From: Nemertoderma westbladi
Taxonomy: Eukaryota; Xenacoelomorpha; Nemertodermatida; Nemertodermatidae
Reading direction: 5' to 3'
NCBI GenBank assembly: GCA_032718475.1
Contig: JAUCBJ010008236.1
Coordinates: forward strand, 1-58,623
Length of the DNA: 58,623 nt
Made by a program: the position numbers and the translations under genes. Below, in pieces: positions 10,449 through 21,685 of the stretch. The first letter of the stretch is position 1. Every line of letters starts with the position of its first letter. The notes beneath the pieces were generated by a model that did not search any database, was not told the DNA's origin, and was given only the letters and a program-made list of their open reading frames with translations.

Positions 10449-12107
10449 ACTACTACTAGGATCGGCATGCTGCATTGCAGCTGCATTTTTAAGAATGCTG
10501 TGCCGGCTTGTCAACAAAATTGCACCGACACAACTCCCTATCACCCATGACATTTGCTAGATCATCCGCATCTTTAAGGCCAGTGTCCTTTAAGATGCGT
10601 CTCAAGAAAGTCATGGGCTGTCCACCATGCTTATTCACTCCATGAGGCTGCCAAAGTACAAGATTATGCACTGGCTGGTCCTCACGGCGAAAGCAATGTC
10701 CTGCAAAGCGGAGGCGATTTTGTTCTAGTGTCAAGCTTGGGGGAACCAATGAGACACCTCCAATGTTATATAGTGTCTGGTTGGAGATGTGTGCATTGTA
10801 CTTGACACAATGAACGCGGCGTAGCATTCTAGTGAATGTGCCATCCAGAGATTTGGTGTCCTCAGCAGTTAGAGCCCAGCATGGACTCCCATAGAGGAGT
10901 ACTGGAACTACTGCTGCTCTAAATAATCGGACCTTAAGTTTCCGATTAATTCTCGGTGACTTCCAAATCCTGGAAAGCCTATTCAAGGCTGCCCATGCCT
11001 TTCCCTTACGTATTCGAAGGTCCTCACCTGACTTCCGGATCCATGATCCCAGGTAACAGAAGTCGTCCACATGCTCAAGCATACCATCCTTTGAGCTTAT
11101 GCTCATCCGATCAGAGACTTGCTGAGGACTTTCAAAGTTAACTGTCAGAATTTTGGTCTTTCTGGAGTTAATAAAAAGACCAACACTAGAAGCAGCATGT
11201 TCTAATGAGCTGAGGAGCCGTTGGGCTCCCTCTAATGATTCTGAGAGTACTCCTAAGTCATCAGCAAAGTCTAGATCAGTTAGGTACTTGGCAGGATTTC
11301 CTCGACTTCTGGAGCCAGTAGGTGGAGTTATCATCACCCCATCATCATTATAATGATCTAAGGACATGCGTAGAACATAGTCAACCATAATATGAGAATG
11401 AGACTAATAATAATAAGAATAATACAATATATACATATATGAGAAGAATAATACAAGAATGGTGCAAGTGTGTCTCCTTGGAGGACGCCCCATAACACTT
11501 CAAATGGTTCTGTGTCACCGTCAACAGTAGACACAAATGTTGTCGAACCATCGTATACTGATCTGATTGCTGCAATAATTTCATCAGGAATCCCATATAA
11601 TGAAAGTATGGTGAACATACGTGAGCGAGAGACTGAATCAAAGGCCTTGAAGAAGTCAACAAAGATAACAGCCAGATGCCTGTCTTTCTTTTTTGATAAT
11701 TCTTCAATTATCCTTCTAAGTGCCAAAATGGGCTCCATGGTCCCACGACCTTTACGGAACCCATTCTGATTTCCACGGAGCAGTCTCTCAATGGGATCCC
11801 TGATGCGATTTAATAGAATCCTATTGTATAGCTTTGCAGCAATCGAGATCAATGAGATTCCCCGAAAAGAACCATAGAGTGTTAGGTTGCCCTTCTTGGG
11901 AACTGGCACCAACTTATTCGTTTTCATTTCTTGTGGGACTCTTGTTGTTCGGTACATGTCTACTATGATGGGATAGATGAGCTTTAAACACTCAGGTATT
12001 TTAAAGACCTCAGGGGGAACACCATCTACTCCACTGGCACGATTGGTCTTAATGCTCTTTGCAGCAGCCTTCACTTCTGCAAAGGAGATATCGCCAATGG
12101 GAATTTG
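10449..12107 (-). pseudogene. LINE-B copy 1: 5'-truncated non-LTR retrotransposon (RT and C-terminal part)
   Basis: Reading leftward, the frame starts inside the N-terminal RT region ('SIKTNRASGVDGVPPEVFK'), then has 'NGFRKGRGTMEPILALRR', 'VIFVDFFKAFDSVSRSRMF' and 'GVLQGDTLAPFL'. After a break near 11388-11460 it resumes with 'DLDFADDLGVL' (the catalytic Y/FxDD), 'TKILTVNF', 'FCYLGSWI' and the C-terminal 'LRFAGHCFRREDQPVHNLVLW'. The break is a stretch of AT-rich microsatellite (ata/taa repeats) lying inside the RT gene. The 3' tail is (TAG)n, seen as 'actactactagg' at 10449. The EN half is missing. The copy is dead. It is the same family as 12474-12653 and 30992-31542. Confidence 0.85.
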
Positions 12108-12473
12108 GAATTAATTTAATTTGGAAACAATATGTAATCCACTAATGGGTTACTTATACGTGTATACACATCAGTTTCAAACATGTCCCAAGTTGTAACA
12201 AGTTTGGATAGCCTTCGCAAACACGCATTTGTTTCGCATCTGTGGAATCTACTGGTTAGCGGGTTTGTTTTCCATGTGCAAGTGTGAAAAGCCTTTGCAA
12301 ACACATATGCGTTTCGCATCTGTCAAAATTATATTGCTTTGGGGATATGTTTGCCATGTGCAAAGACACATTTGGAACATGTAAGCCAACCCTGTGTCAT
12401 TTCATAATGCGCTGCGCATGTGTGAATTCGTCGTATGACAAATGCGTTCCACATACGTATTTTTCACTGGGTA
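12108..12473. other. possible small inserted element between two LINE-B fragments
   Basis: A 366-bp stretch without coding potential, ending in 'cacatacgtatttttcactgggt', a near match to the reverse complement of 2712-2734. 'Ttcgcaaacac.catttgtttcgcatctgt' occurs twice (about 12214 and 12292), so it has internal repeats. It may be a MITE-like element, but its left end is undefined. Confidence 0.35.
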
Positions 12474-12653
12474 CTACGACTAGGATCGGCATGCTGCATT
12501 GCAGCTGCATTTTTAAGTATGCTGTGCCGGCTTGTCGACAAAATTACGCCGCCACAACTCCCTATCACCTATGACATTTGCTAGATCATCCGCATCTTCA
12601 AGGCCATTGTCCTTTAAGATGCGTCTCAAGAAATTCATGGGCTGACCAGCATG
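12474..12653 (-). repeat. LINE-B copy 2: 3'-terminal fragment
   Basis: About 180 bp nearly identical to the 3' end of LINE-B copy 1 (10449-10625), including 'ggatcggcatgctgcattgc' and the 'catgggctg' region. It is only the last C-terminal codons plus the 3' UTR and tail, a typical heavily 5'-truncated insertion in the same orientation as copy 1. Confidence 0.85.
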
Positions 12654-12872
12654 GATTGACATAATTTATGAACACCCCCGGATATCAATAGTAAGTTGTA
12701 TTATCGTTACATAGCTGTAAAGCATACACCACAATTTAATAAAAATTGTTTGATAATGAAAAATTTAAGTACTAGTTATATTTTGGGAAAAAAAATTTCA
12801 ATACGATATATTGGCTGATAACATATTGGTATTAACTGTGACTTGTAGACTCTCCCATTAATTTTGCAGATA
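12654..12872. other. AT-rich non-coding DNA
   Basis: No gene or clear repeat seen. Confidence 0.4.
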
Positions 12873-13103
12873 GGGTGGGAAACTGGACGCAATAAAAATT
12901 CATCCCTCTCCAGGGGAAATTGGACGCAAATAACACATGATTACTCTCAAAACTGTAACCTGTTTTATTGTATTTAGTTTATTGTTTTGGTTAAAAAAAA
13001 ACGTGCCACTGTAACCTGCTCCTTTCCCTAAAATGAGAATTTAACATTGAGGCGGGATATTAATTCGCCAAGGCGGGTTTTGCGTCCAGTTTTCCCCCCT
13101 GTC
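12873..13103. mobile_element. MITE-like element with GGGAAACTGGACGC termini
   Basis: The left end 'gggtgggaaactggacgc' is mirrored by 'gcgtccagttttccccc' at the right; the internal 'ggggaaattggacgc' is a second, diverged terminal motif. The interior ('ccactgtaacctgctccttt' and 'ttattgttttggtta') matches, inverted, the start of the segment repeated at 28752-28820 and 48968-49020, so parts of this family are dispersed. Confidence 0.55.
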
Positions 13104-14211
13104 TCAAATTTTGTAATAGCTTCTTTTTCGATGTTTGTAACATAATATTCTAAACAAATATTTATACTCTAAAAATAAAAATAAATACCCTATACAACAT
13201 ATTTTTTTTTTTTTTTTTATTTTATATTTTTTTAACTTTACATGTTACAAAAATTAATTGCGCACCACCTACACTTTGTCACAATCTATTGATAAATTAG
13301 CTATTTAATTCGAATTAAATTAATTGTAAATATATCATATATCGTCGAAAAGGGTCTATAAAGCAGATGCCACCTATCTATAAAGTGATATCAAATTCTT
13401 AGTAGTAACACGGCGTGCACCATGAAATGACCTGAGATATATTTATCCTTACAAATACTTGCAAATGTTTGTAAAATATGTACTTGATATGAATAAACTA
13501 ACGACCACCATCTCCTTTAGATAAATATTTCGAACATTCAGCATATAAAATATAATATCCATTCTGACACTCAACCTAGAATTAAAAAAAATAAATAAAA
13601 GATTCCTTTAAAATACTACATGCAAAATGTACGCGTTGTATAGGTACTAGAATTAAAAAAAATAAATAAAAGATTCCTTGAAAATACTACATGCAAAATA
13701 CATGCAAAATGTACGCGTTGTATAGGTACATGGCATTCTATACGTATAGCTTTCTAGTTTATTTAGAAGGATTTAATGTTTCATTGCATGGAAGGCCTTC
13801 TTCAGATCAATGTAATGTAATGTAATGTTCATTTAGAAACCACCTATATGCCATTTTTGCCGAAATAAAGATTGCTGCATTTCTCTATGTTAAAATGTAT
13901 TCGGAATCCGATTAACACACTTAGAAGGCCATACTCCCACATATAACTGAGATATTTAACGTTTCAAAACCACCTACAGTATATGCCAGTTTTGCATAGA
14001 CAGCATGATAAATACATTTTTTTTAATACAACCTATATAATACATTTTACTATTAGAAATAGAGTAAGCCCGGGAAACGTTGATATAAAATTGGAAACAA
14101 TGAATAAGGAGCTAGAATTGTTGTTTATTATGATAGAGAGAGATTTGTTTTATATTTTTAAAACTTAATAATCGAATTTGTCTTAAAGGGTTTTATTTCT
14201 TTTTGAGTTAT
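13104..14211. other. AT-rich non-coding DNA with a ~75-bp direct duplication
   Basis: 'Ctagaattaaaaaaaataaa' with its following ~60 bp occurs at about 13577 and again at about 13649, the second copy holding an extra 'catgcaaaata'. No gene is supported. Confidence 0.4.
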
Positions 14212-14325
14212 CATATACATATAAGATACATATAAGATACATATAAGATACATATAAAATACATATAAGATACATATAAGATACATATAAGATACATATA
14301 AGATACATATAAGATACATTATCAT
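14212..14325. repeat. 11-bp minisatellite (ATACATATAAG)n
   Basis: About ten tandem copies with one variant unit ('ataaaatacat'). The open frame read across it on the minus strand is a by-product of repetition. Confidence 0.9.
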
Positions 14326-16500
14326 TATATCGTGTATGAGCTTTCGAATTGTCAGTATTATTACCACAGCAACACTCGCAACAGGTTGTTATCTGTCACC
14401 TTAGTAAATTTGTAGAGACCCATCCCATACAATACTAATACCACCCCCCCCCCCCCCCCCCCCAGATAAAAAAAATTTAATGTCAATATTACAAAATGTT
14501 TGTTATATTAGTTGTTTATATTAGTTGTAGTGTTTGTTATATTTCACCCTAGATACTACTAGTCCCGTAATATTTATCCAATTTTTTTGAAACCAACTTT
14601 TTTGGACTCAGAACCTTCGAATCTACAAAAATTATCTAGCCCATTTTCAAAACTAAATTAATTTTTAACTAAATTCATTAATTAAAATTAATAAACTTAT
14701 TTAAAATTTTCAATAATATAAAAAAAAAATTTCGTTACAATGTAGGCATAAACTGCAACTCGTTGAGAACCATTGAGAACCAAACTACACTAGACTGCGC
14801 AAGACAGATAGATGCTGAGTGCTAAGATGACTGCATGGGTAGACCTATATACGAGTTGTCAGAATGTGTGTAGTGTAGTACTGTTGTAGTAGGCCTACTG
14901 CTACAGTCAGGCACAGCAATGTAGTACCGTACCTAATGATGTAATACAGTAATGTACCGGTCTGCCGGTAGGTAACAAGAGTCTGCTGCTCATATTTACA
15001 GACAGGCTGACAATCTGGCAGGAGCGGAAAAACAACAGGTATTGTTTTGTCCTAGGACTAAAATAACACTTTTCTTAGGTAGACTATCATTAGCAGAGTG
15101 TTGTTTTGTCCGGGAATAGTGTATAACAACCAATATTGTTGTTGGTTTGCTTATAGGCAGTGCAGGCATAACAAGTAACCAAATGATAGCCAAGAGTTTA
15201 GCCAATCAATGAAGGGCGCTGGAAAACCATATTGGTTAGATGTAATACAACAGGTTCTATAGGGAGATAGTATAGAACACATTAGTTTGGTAGGACAGCT
15301 GAGTTTGTGAGAGAGAGATGGGGGTGGGGTGTGGAGCGGCTGTGGGTAGTAGTTATTCACTTATTGTCAAAGGATTCGCTGGTCCACTAGGTATACAGTG
15401 CTTTAGATCCACAATATTTTTTTTGTCCGTTGAATTTACTCATTATGTCCGCGGATTTTGACTTTTTATGTCCGCGGAAAAGTTGCTACCGGTAATGCTG
15501 TGGACGAATTATACTGTATTATACTACATTAGATTTGGATTAGAGGAATGGTGGTTCTGAGTTATCAGCAATTGATTAATGTATCATAAGTAGTAATGAT
15601 TTGATTTAAGGGTAGTATTTTTATAAAAATATTTTGAAGAATTTGAAGATTGAGAGGTTGAGACCTGATTCAAATCCCAACTGAACGCATTAATATCTCG
15701 TCTCTGTTAAAACTAACAAAGGGATGAATTTTGATTTTTTGAATTAATTCATTATGTCCGGTGATTTTATCTTTTTATGTCCGCGGAAATTGCTACCGGT
15801 AATGCCGCTCTCTTAGGCTATTTGTATGGAGCAGTATATTGTAGGTATAAAGCCTTACAATTAATTATACTGTATTATACTACAATATATTTGGATTAGA
15901 GGAATAATGGTGGTTCTGTGTTAATCAACAATTTATTAATGTATCATAAGTAATAATGATTTGATTTTAAGGGATGTATTTTTATAAAAATATTATGAAG
16001 AATTAGAAAAATTTTAATTAATGAGGATGAATTGCGCCCACCACCCCCATATTTTTCATATTGTACTGTATTTGTAACCAAGTAACATAAATCGTGACCA
16101 AAGAGCCAGAACAAAACGTTGTGGGGTCTTCGAGCAGCACGTGTTTGTTCAATGACTGAGCAGCAACTAATTAACAAATTGATGAGAGATTCATTGACCA
16201 GCTACAGACAGATCAATATTGTGACATATATTTTAGTTTAATGTTTACTAATATTGGCAATTTTTTTTTAATTTTTGCTTTTTTAATTTTGAAAAACTAG
16301 CCCTATTGTTACTTGTAATATATATTTATTAATTAGTAAATTATATTACTATTTAAACTTCATAAGTAATGGTGATGTTTTATTTTATGTTAAAATAAGA
16401 GATCTGGAATTTTTTGTTCACTAATATTGGCTATTTTGTTTTTAATTTTGCTTTTTTAATTCCGAACAACTAGCCCTATTGTTACTTGTAATATATACTA
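14326..16500. other. non-coding DNA with internal direct duplications
   Basis: A C20 run lies at 14444-14463. A ~250-bp segment starting with a 'cattatgtccg' motif and containing 'gctaccggtaatgc' and 'tggattagaggaat.atggtgg' occurs at about 15435-15650 and again at about 15745-16010. A shorter pair ('actagccctattgttacttg') occurs at about 16298 and 16469, the latter abutting the minisatellite. No gene seen. Confidence 0.5.
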
Positions 16501-19500
16501 ACACATATACATAACGTTGTTTAGGAGACACATATACATAACGTTGTTTAGGAGACACATATACATAACGTTGTTTAGGAGACATAGATACATAATGTTG
16601 TTTAGGAGACACATATACATAACGTTGTTTAGGAGACACATATACATAACGTTGTTTAGGAGACACATATACATAACGTTGTTTAGGAGACACATATACA
16701 AAACGTTGTTTAGGAGACACATATACATAACGTTGTTTAGGAGACACATAGACATAACGTTGTTTAGGAGACACATATACATAACGTTGTTTAGGAGACA
16801 CATATACATAACGTTGTTTAGGAGACACATAGACATAACGTTGTTTAGGAGACACATATACATAACGTTGTTTAGGAGACATAGATACATAATGTTGTTT
16901 AGGAGACACATATACATAACGTTGTTTAGGAGACACATATAATAACGTTGTTTAGGAGACACATAGACATAACGTTGTTTAGGAGACACATATACATAAC
17001 GTTGTTTAGGAGACACATATACATAACGTTGTTTAGGAGACATAGATACATAATGTTGTTTAGGAGACACATATACATAACGTTGTTTAGGAGACATAGA
17101 TACATAATGTTGTTTAGGAGACACATATACATAATGTTGTTTAGGAGACACATATACATAACGTTGTTTAGGAGACACATATACATAACGTTGTTTAGGA
17201 GACACATATACATAACGTTGTTTAGGAGACACATAGACATAACGTTGTTTAGGAGACACATATACATAACGTTGTTTAGGAGACATAGATACATAATGTT
17301 GTTTAGGAGACACATATACATAACGTTGTTTAGGAGACACATATACATAACGTTGTTTAGGAGACACATATACATAACGTTGTTTAGGAAACACATAGAT
17401 ATAACGTTGTTTAGGAGACACATATACATAACGTTGTTTAGGAGACACATATACATAACGTTGTTTAGGAGACATAGATACATAATGTTGTTTAGGAGAC
17501 ACATATACATAACGTTGTTTAGGAGACATAGATACATAATGTTGTTTAGGAGACACATATACATAATGTTGTTTAGGAGACACATATACATAACGTTGTT
17601 TAGGAGACACATATACATAACGTTGTTTAGGAGACACATATACATAACGTTGTTTAGGAGACACATAGACATAACGTTGTTTAGGAGACACATATACATA
17701 ACGTTGTTTAGGAGACATAGATACATAATGTTGTTTAGGAGACACATATACATAACGTTGTTTAGGAGACACATATACATAACGTTGTTTAGGAGACACA
17801 TAGACATAACGTTGTTTAGGAGACACATATACATAACGTTGTTTAGGAGACACATATACATAACGTTGTTTAGGAGACATAGATACATAATGTTGTTTAG
17901 GAGACACATATACATAACGTTGTTTAGGAGACATAGATACATAATGTTGTTTAGGAGACACATATACATAACGTTGTTTAGGAGACATAGATACATAATG
18001 TTGTTTAGGAGACACATATACATAACGTTGTTTAGGAGACATAGATACATAATGTTGTTTAGGAGACACATATACATAACGTTGTTTAGGAGACACATAT
18101 ACATAACGTTGTTTAGGAGACACATATACATAACATTGTTTAGGAGACACATATACATAACGTTGTTTAGGAGACACATATACATAACATTGTTTAGGAG
18201 ACACATATACATAACATTGTTAAGGAGACATATATACATAACGTTGTTTAGGAGACACATATACATAACGTTGTTTAGGAGACACATATACATAACGTTG
18301 TTTAGGAGACACATATACATAACGTTGTTTAGGAGACACATATACATAACATTGTTTAGGAGTCACATATACATAACATTGTTAAGGAGACATATATACA
18401 TTACGCTGTTTAGGAGACACATATACATAACATTGTTAAGGAGACATATATACATTACGCTGTTTAGGAGACACATATACATAACGTTGTTTAGGAGACA
18501 CATATACATAACGTTGTTTAGGAGACACATATACATAACATTGTTTAGGAGTCACATATACATAACATTGTTAAGGAGACATATATACATTACGCTGTTT
18601 AGGAGACACATATACATAACGTTGTTTAGGAGACACATATACATAACGTTGTTTAGGAGACATAGATACATAACGTTGTTTAGGAGACACATATACATAA
18701 CATTGTTAAGGAGACATATATACATTACGCTGTTTAGGAGACACATATACATAACATTGTTTAGGAGACACATATACATAACATTGTTAAGGAGACATAT
18801 ATACATAACGTTGTTTAGGAGACACATATACATAACGTTGTTTAGGAGACACATATACATAACGTTGTTTAGGAGACACATATACATAACGTTGTTTAGG
18901 AGACACATATACATAACATTGTTTAGGAGACACATATACATAACATTGTTAAGGAGACATATATACCTTACGCTGTTTAGGAGACACATATACATAACAT
19001 TGTTAAGGAGACATATATACATTACGCTGTTTAGGAGACACATATACATAACGTTGTTTAGGAGACACATATACATAACGTTGTTTAGGAGACACATATA
19101 CATAACATTGTTTAGGAGACACATATACATAACATTGTTAAGGAGACATATATACATTACGCTGTTTAGGAGACACATATACATAACGTTGTTTAGGAGA
19201 CACATATACATAACGTTGTTTAGGAGACATAGATACATAACGTTGTTTAGGAGACACATATACATAACATTGTTAAGGAGACATATATACATTACGCTGT
19301 TTAGGAGACACATATACATAACGTTGTTTAGGAGACATAGATACATAACGTTGTTTAGGAGACACATATACATAACGTTGTTTAGGAGACACATATACAT
19401 AACGTTGTTTAGGAGACACATAGACATAACGTTGTTTAGGAGACACATATACATAACGTTGTTTAGGAGACACATATACGTAACGTTATTTAGGAGACAG

Positions 19501-19553
19501 ACATACATAACGTTGTTTAGGAGACACATTAACGTTGTTTAGGAGACAGACAT
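16501..19553. repeat. 27-bp minisatellite, ~113 copies
   Basis: The unit is 'catatacataacgttgttt' plus 'aggagaca'. Because 27 is a multiple of three and the unit lacks stops in several frames, long open frames appear on both strands with 9-residue periods. These are artefacts of the repeat. Variant units (gacatagatacataatg; cacatagacataacg; attgttaaggagacatatatacattacgctg) alternate in blocks, giving higher-order repeats: a ~16-unit block near 16948 is repeated starting near 17390, and a different mixture fills 18200-19330. Confidence 0.95.
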
Positions 19554-20518
19554 ATGCGTCAGATTATCTTCTCGTTTTGTATATGGCCTACTGGTAATTT
19601 ATGTGCTCTGCACTAATTATATAATTGTATATGAAGGGAGGGCTTGGTTTTACCAGCGGCTTTCAATGTCCTAATATTTATTTGTCCAATAATGTGTGTT
19701 ATAGACAGTAACAAGTGCCCAGCATTTGGGAGTATATGCCATCCAAGGTTTTGTGGACTCTGCAGGAACGCGATCTAAAGGAGGAGGACCCCTCAGCTTC
19801 CATGCAATATAATGAAATCACTTTGTATTACGGGGTTTTTAAATCGGATAATCGGAATTGTGACTGGACAACGACAGGATTTTCCATAAATGACGTCACT
19901 TAACGTCTCGTCATTACGTCAATACTTACAATTTGTCAAATAATATTTCGAAACTCACTATAAAACAGTTATAATAAAGCGTACCCGATCGATCCCCTTG
20001 CCAGCATGACGTCATGTATGGATTCTTTTGAAACGATGATATTCTTCACATAGGATTAGGATCATATTTCTTACACCCACCCCACATGCATTCTTAGATA
20101 AGTTATATTCCGTTGGCAGAGTTTGAAAACGAATCAGTTGTTGTGGTGAATTATGACAGCAATCATTATTATGACATTATAATCACTATTAATAGTATTA
20201 TGCAAACAAATCATTCTGATTGATTAACAATTATTAAATTGCATTTAATTAAAAATATATTCGAAAAAATGACGACCGAACGACGATGAGCGATATTCAT
20301 TATTCTGCCCTCATTGAGTTGGTAGGTTTATAGACGACAGTAGCGAGTGTTTAAATTCCAACGAGTACAAAACACAATACACCAAGGCAGAATATCTGAA
20401 TTTCGCTCTTTCTGAATTGCCAATTGGAAATGTATGATAGAAAGAAAGTACAGTTATAGTTATCCGTTGACTTCCTTTTTTCGAATAACTATTCCATTGT
20501 AACGTTACAGGAAAATGA
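19554..20518. other. non-coding DNA, no gene seen
   Basis: A 62-codon frame at 19715-19903 has no recognisable domain and no splice context; I do not support it. No repeat family was recognised. Confidence 0.4.
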
Positions 20519-20911
20519 ATGGCAATAATTATTAGCATTCAAGGCAATAAGTACCAGTATGAAAAAGTAGCACAATAATGAACTATTTGCAAGTAGGACT
20601 ACTAATTATAAAAGAAGATATCTACCTAATAATATATTGTGTAAAAATGTGATCAATAAACAATACACTGTATGTAAAACAATGTAAATAACTAATAAAA
20701 CAAAACGACAATTTGAATGGCAATAATTATTAGCATTCAAGGCAATAAGTACCAGTATGAAAAAGTAGCACAATAATGAACTATTTGCAAGTAGGACTAT
20801 TAATTATAAAAGAAGATATCTACCTAATAATATATTGTGTAAAAATGTGATATAACAATAAACAATACACTGTATGTAAAACAATGTAAATAACTAATAA
20901 AACAAAACGAC
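20519..20911. repeat. ~200-bp tandem duplication
   Basis: 'Gaatggcaataattattagc' and the following ~190 bp occur at 20516 and again at about 20716, differing by a few bases (one 'ataa' insertion near 20852). The second copy runs directly into the 23-bp minisatellite, whose unit ends the first copy once ('aaaacaaaacgac'). Confidence 0.85.
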
Positions 20912-21192
20912 CAAGGAATATAAAACAAAACGACCAAGGAATATAAAACAAAACGACCAAGGAATATAAAACAAAACGACCAAGGAATATAAAACAAAAC
21001 GACCAAGGAATATAAAACAAAACGACCAAGGAATATAAAACAAAACGACCAAGGAATATAAAACAAAACGACCAAGGAATATAAAACAAAACGACCAAGG
21101 AATATAAAACAAAACGACCAAGGAATATAAAACAAAACGACCAAGGAATATAAAACAAAACGACCAAGGAATATAAAACAAAACGACCAAGG
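20898..21192. repeat. 23-bp minisatellite (ATAAAACAAAACGACCAAGGA..)n
   Basis: About 13 near-identical tandem units. One more isolated unit lies at 21531-21558. The open frames on the minus strand are repeat artefacts. Confidence 0.92.
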
Positions 21193-21276
21193 ACTCACCA
21201 AATGTAAATAAGTAATCCAAAATCCACAATAATTTCATGCATATAAATGCCCCCCCCCCCCCCCCCCCGGCCAATT

Positions 21277-21455
21277 GCCGTTAACGAATGGCCGAAATTC
21301 ATAAATTAGTATATCAAGCACTTTTTTCGACGATAATACACGTTTCTTATTGGAAACAGCTTGTCTGACATCTTGTTCTAAATATCTCCTAAATTTTTAT
21401 TTTTTTTGTAGCTTTATTAAAGTCAATAATCTCTTTAAGAGGAGATGGAATGGTT
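21277..21455 (-). pseudogene. diverged duplicate of the SANT-coding end of the Crypton-like gene
   Basis: The sequence around 'ttagtatatcaagc', 'ttattggaaacagctt' and 'ctttattaaagtcaataatctctttaagaggagatgg' aligns with 21840-22000 inside the recombinase gene, with many substitutions and small indels that break the frame. A C19 run (21250-21268) marks its left edge. Confidence 0.7.
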
Positions 21456-21685
21456 AATGACTATTATTTCTTATTGTAAATAAATCACTCCTAAATAATT
21501 GTAAACAATAAAAAAACACTTTAATGTAAATAACTAATAAAACAAAACGACCAAGGAAACAACAAACAACACAACTTTTAAACCTGAAAATTCTGCTTCA
21601 AAAAATATTAAGTAAATTTATCAAATTTATCATTTATTTATCAAAAATAATTGCAAATATAAATTCCCGTTTAATTAATAATTAA

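Noticed and set aside
16442-19542. Long open frames of up to 864 codons on both strands
   Set aside because: They are translations of the 27-bp minisatellite with a strict 9-residue period on both strands; no start context, splice sites or non-repeat domain.
16501-19553. CRISPR-like array
   Set aside because: Units are contiguous 27-mers with no unique spacers and no cas genes; the DNA is eukaryotic.
20820-21274. Overlapping 'VLFYIPWSFCFIFLGRF' type frames
   Set aside because: Products of the 23-bp minisatellite read in three frames; hydrophobicity does not make it a membrane protein gene.
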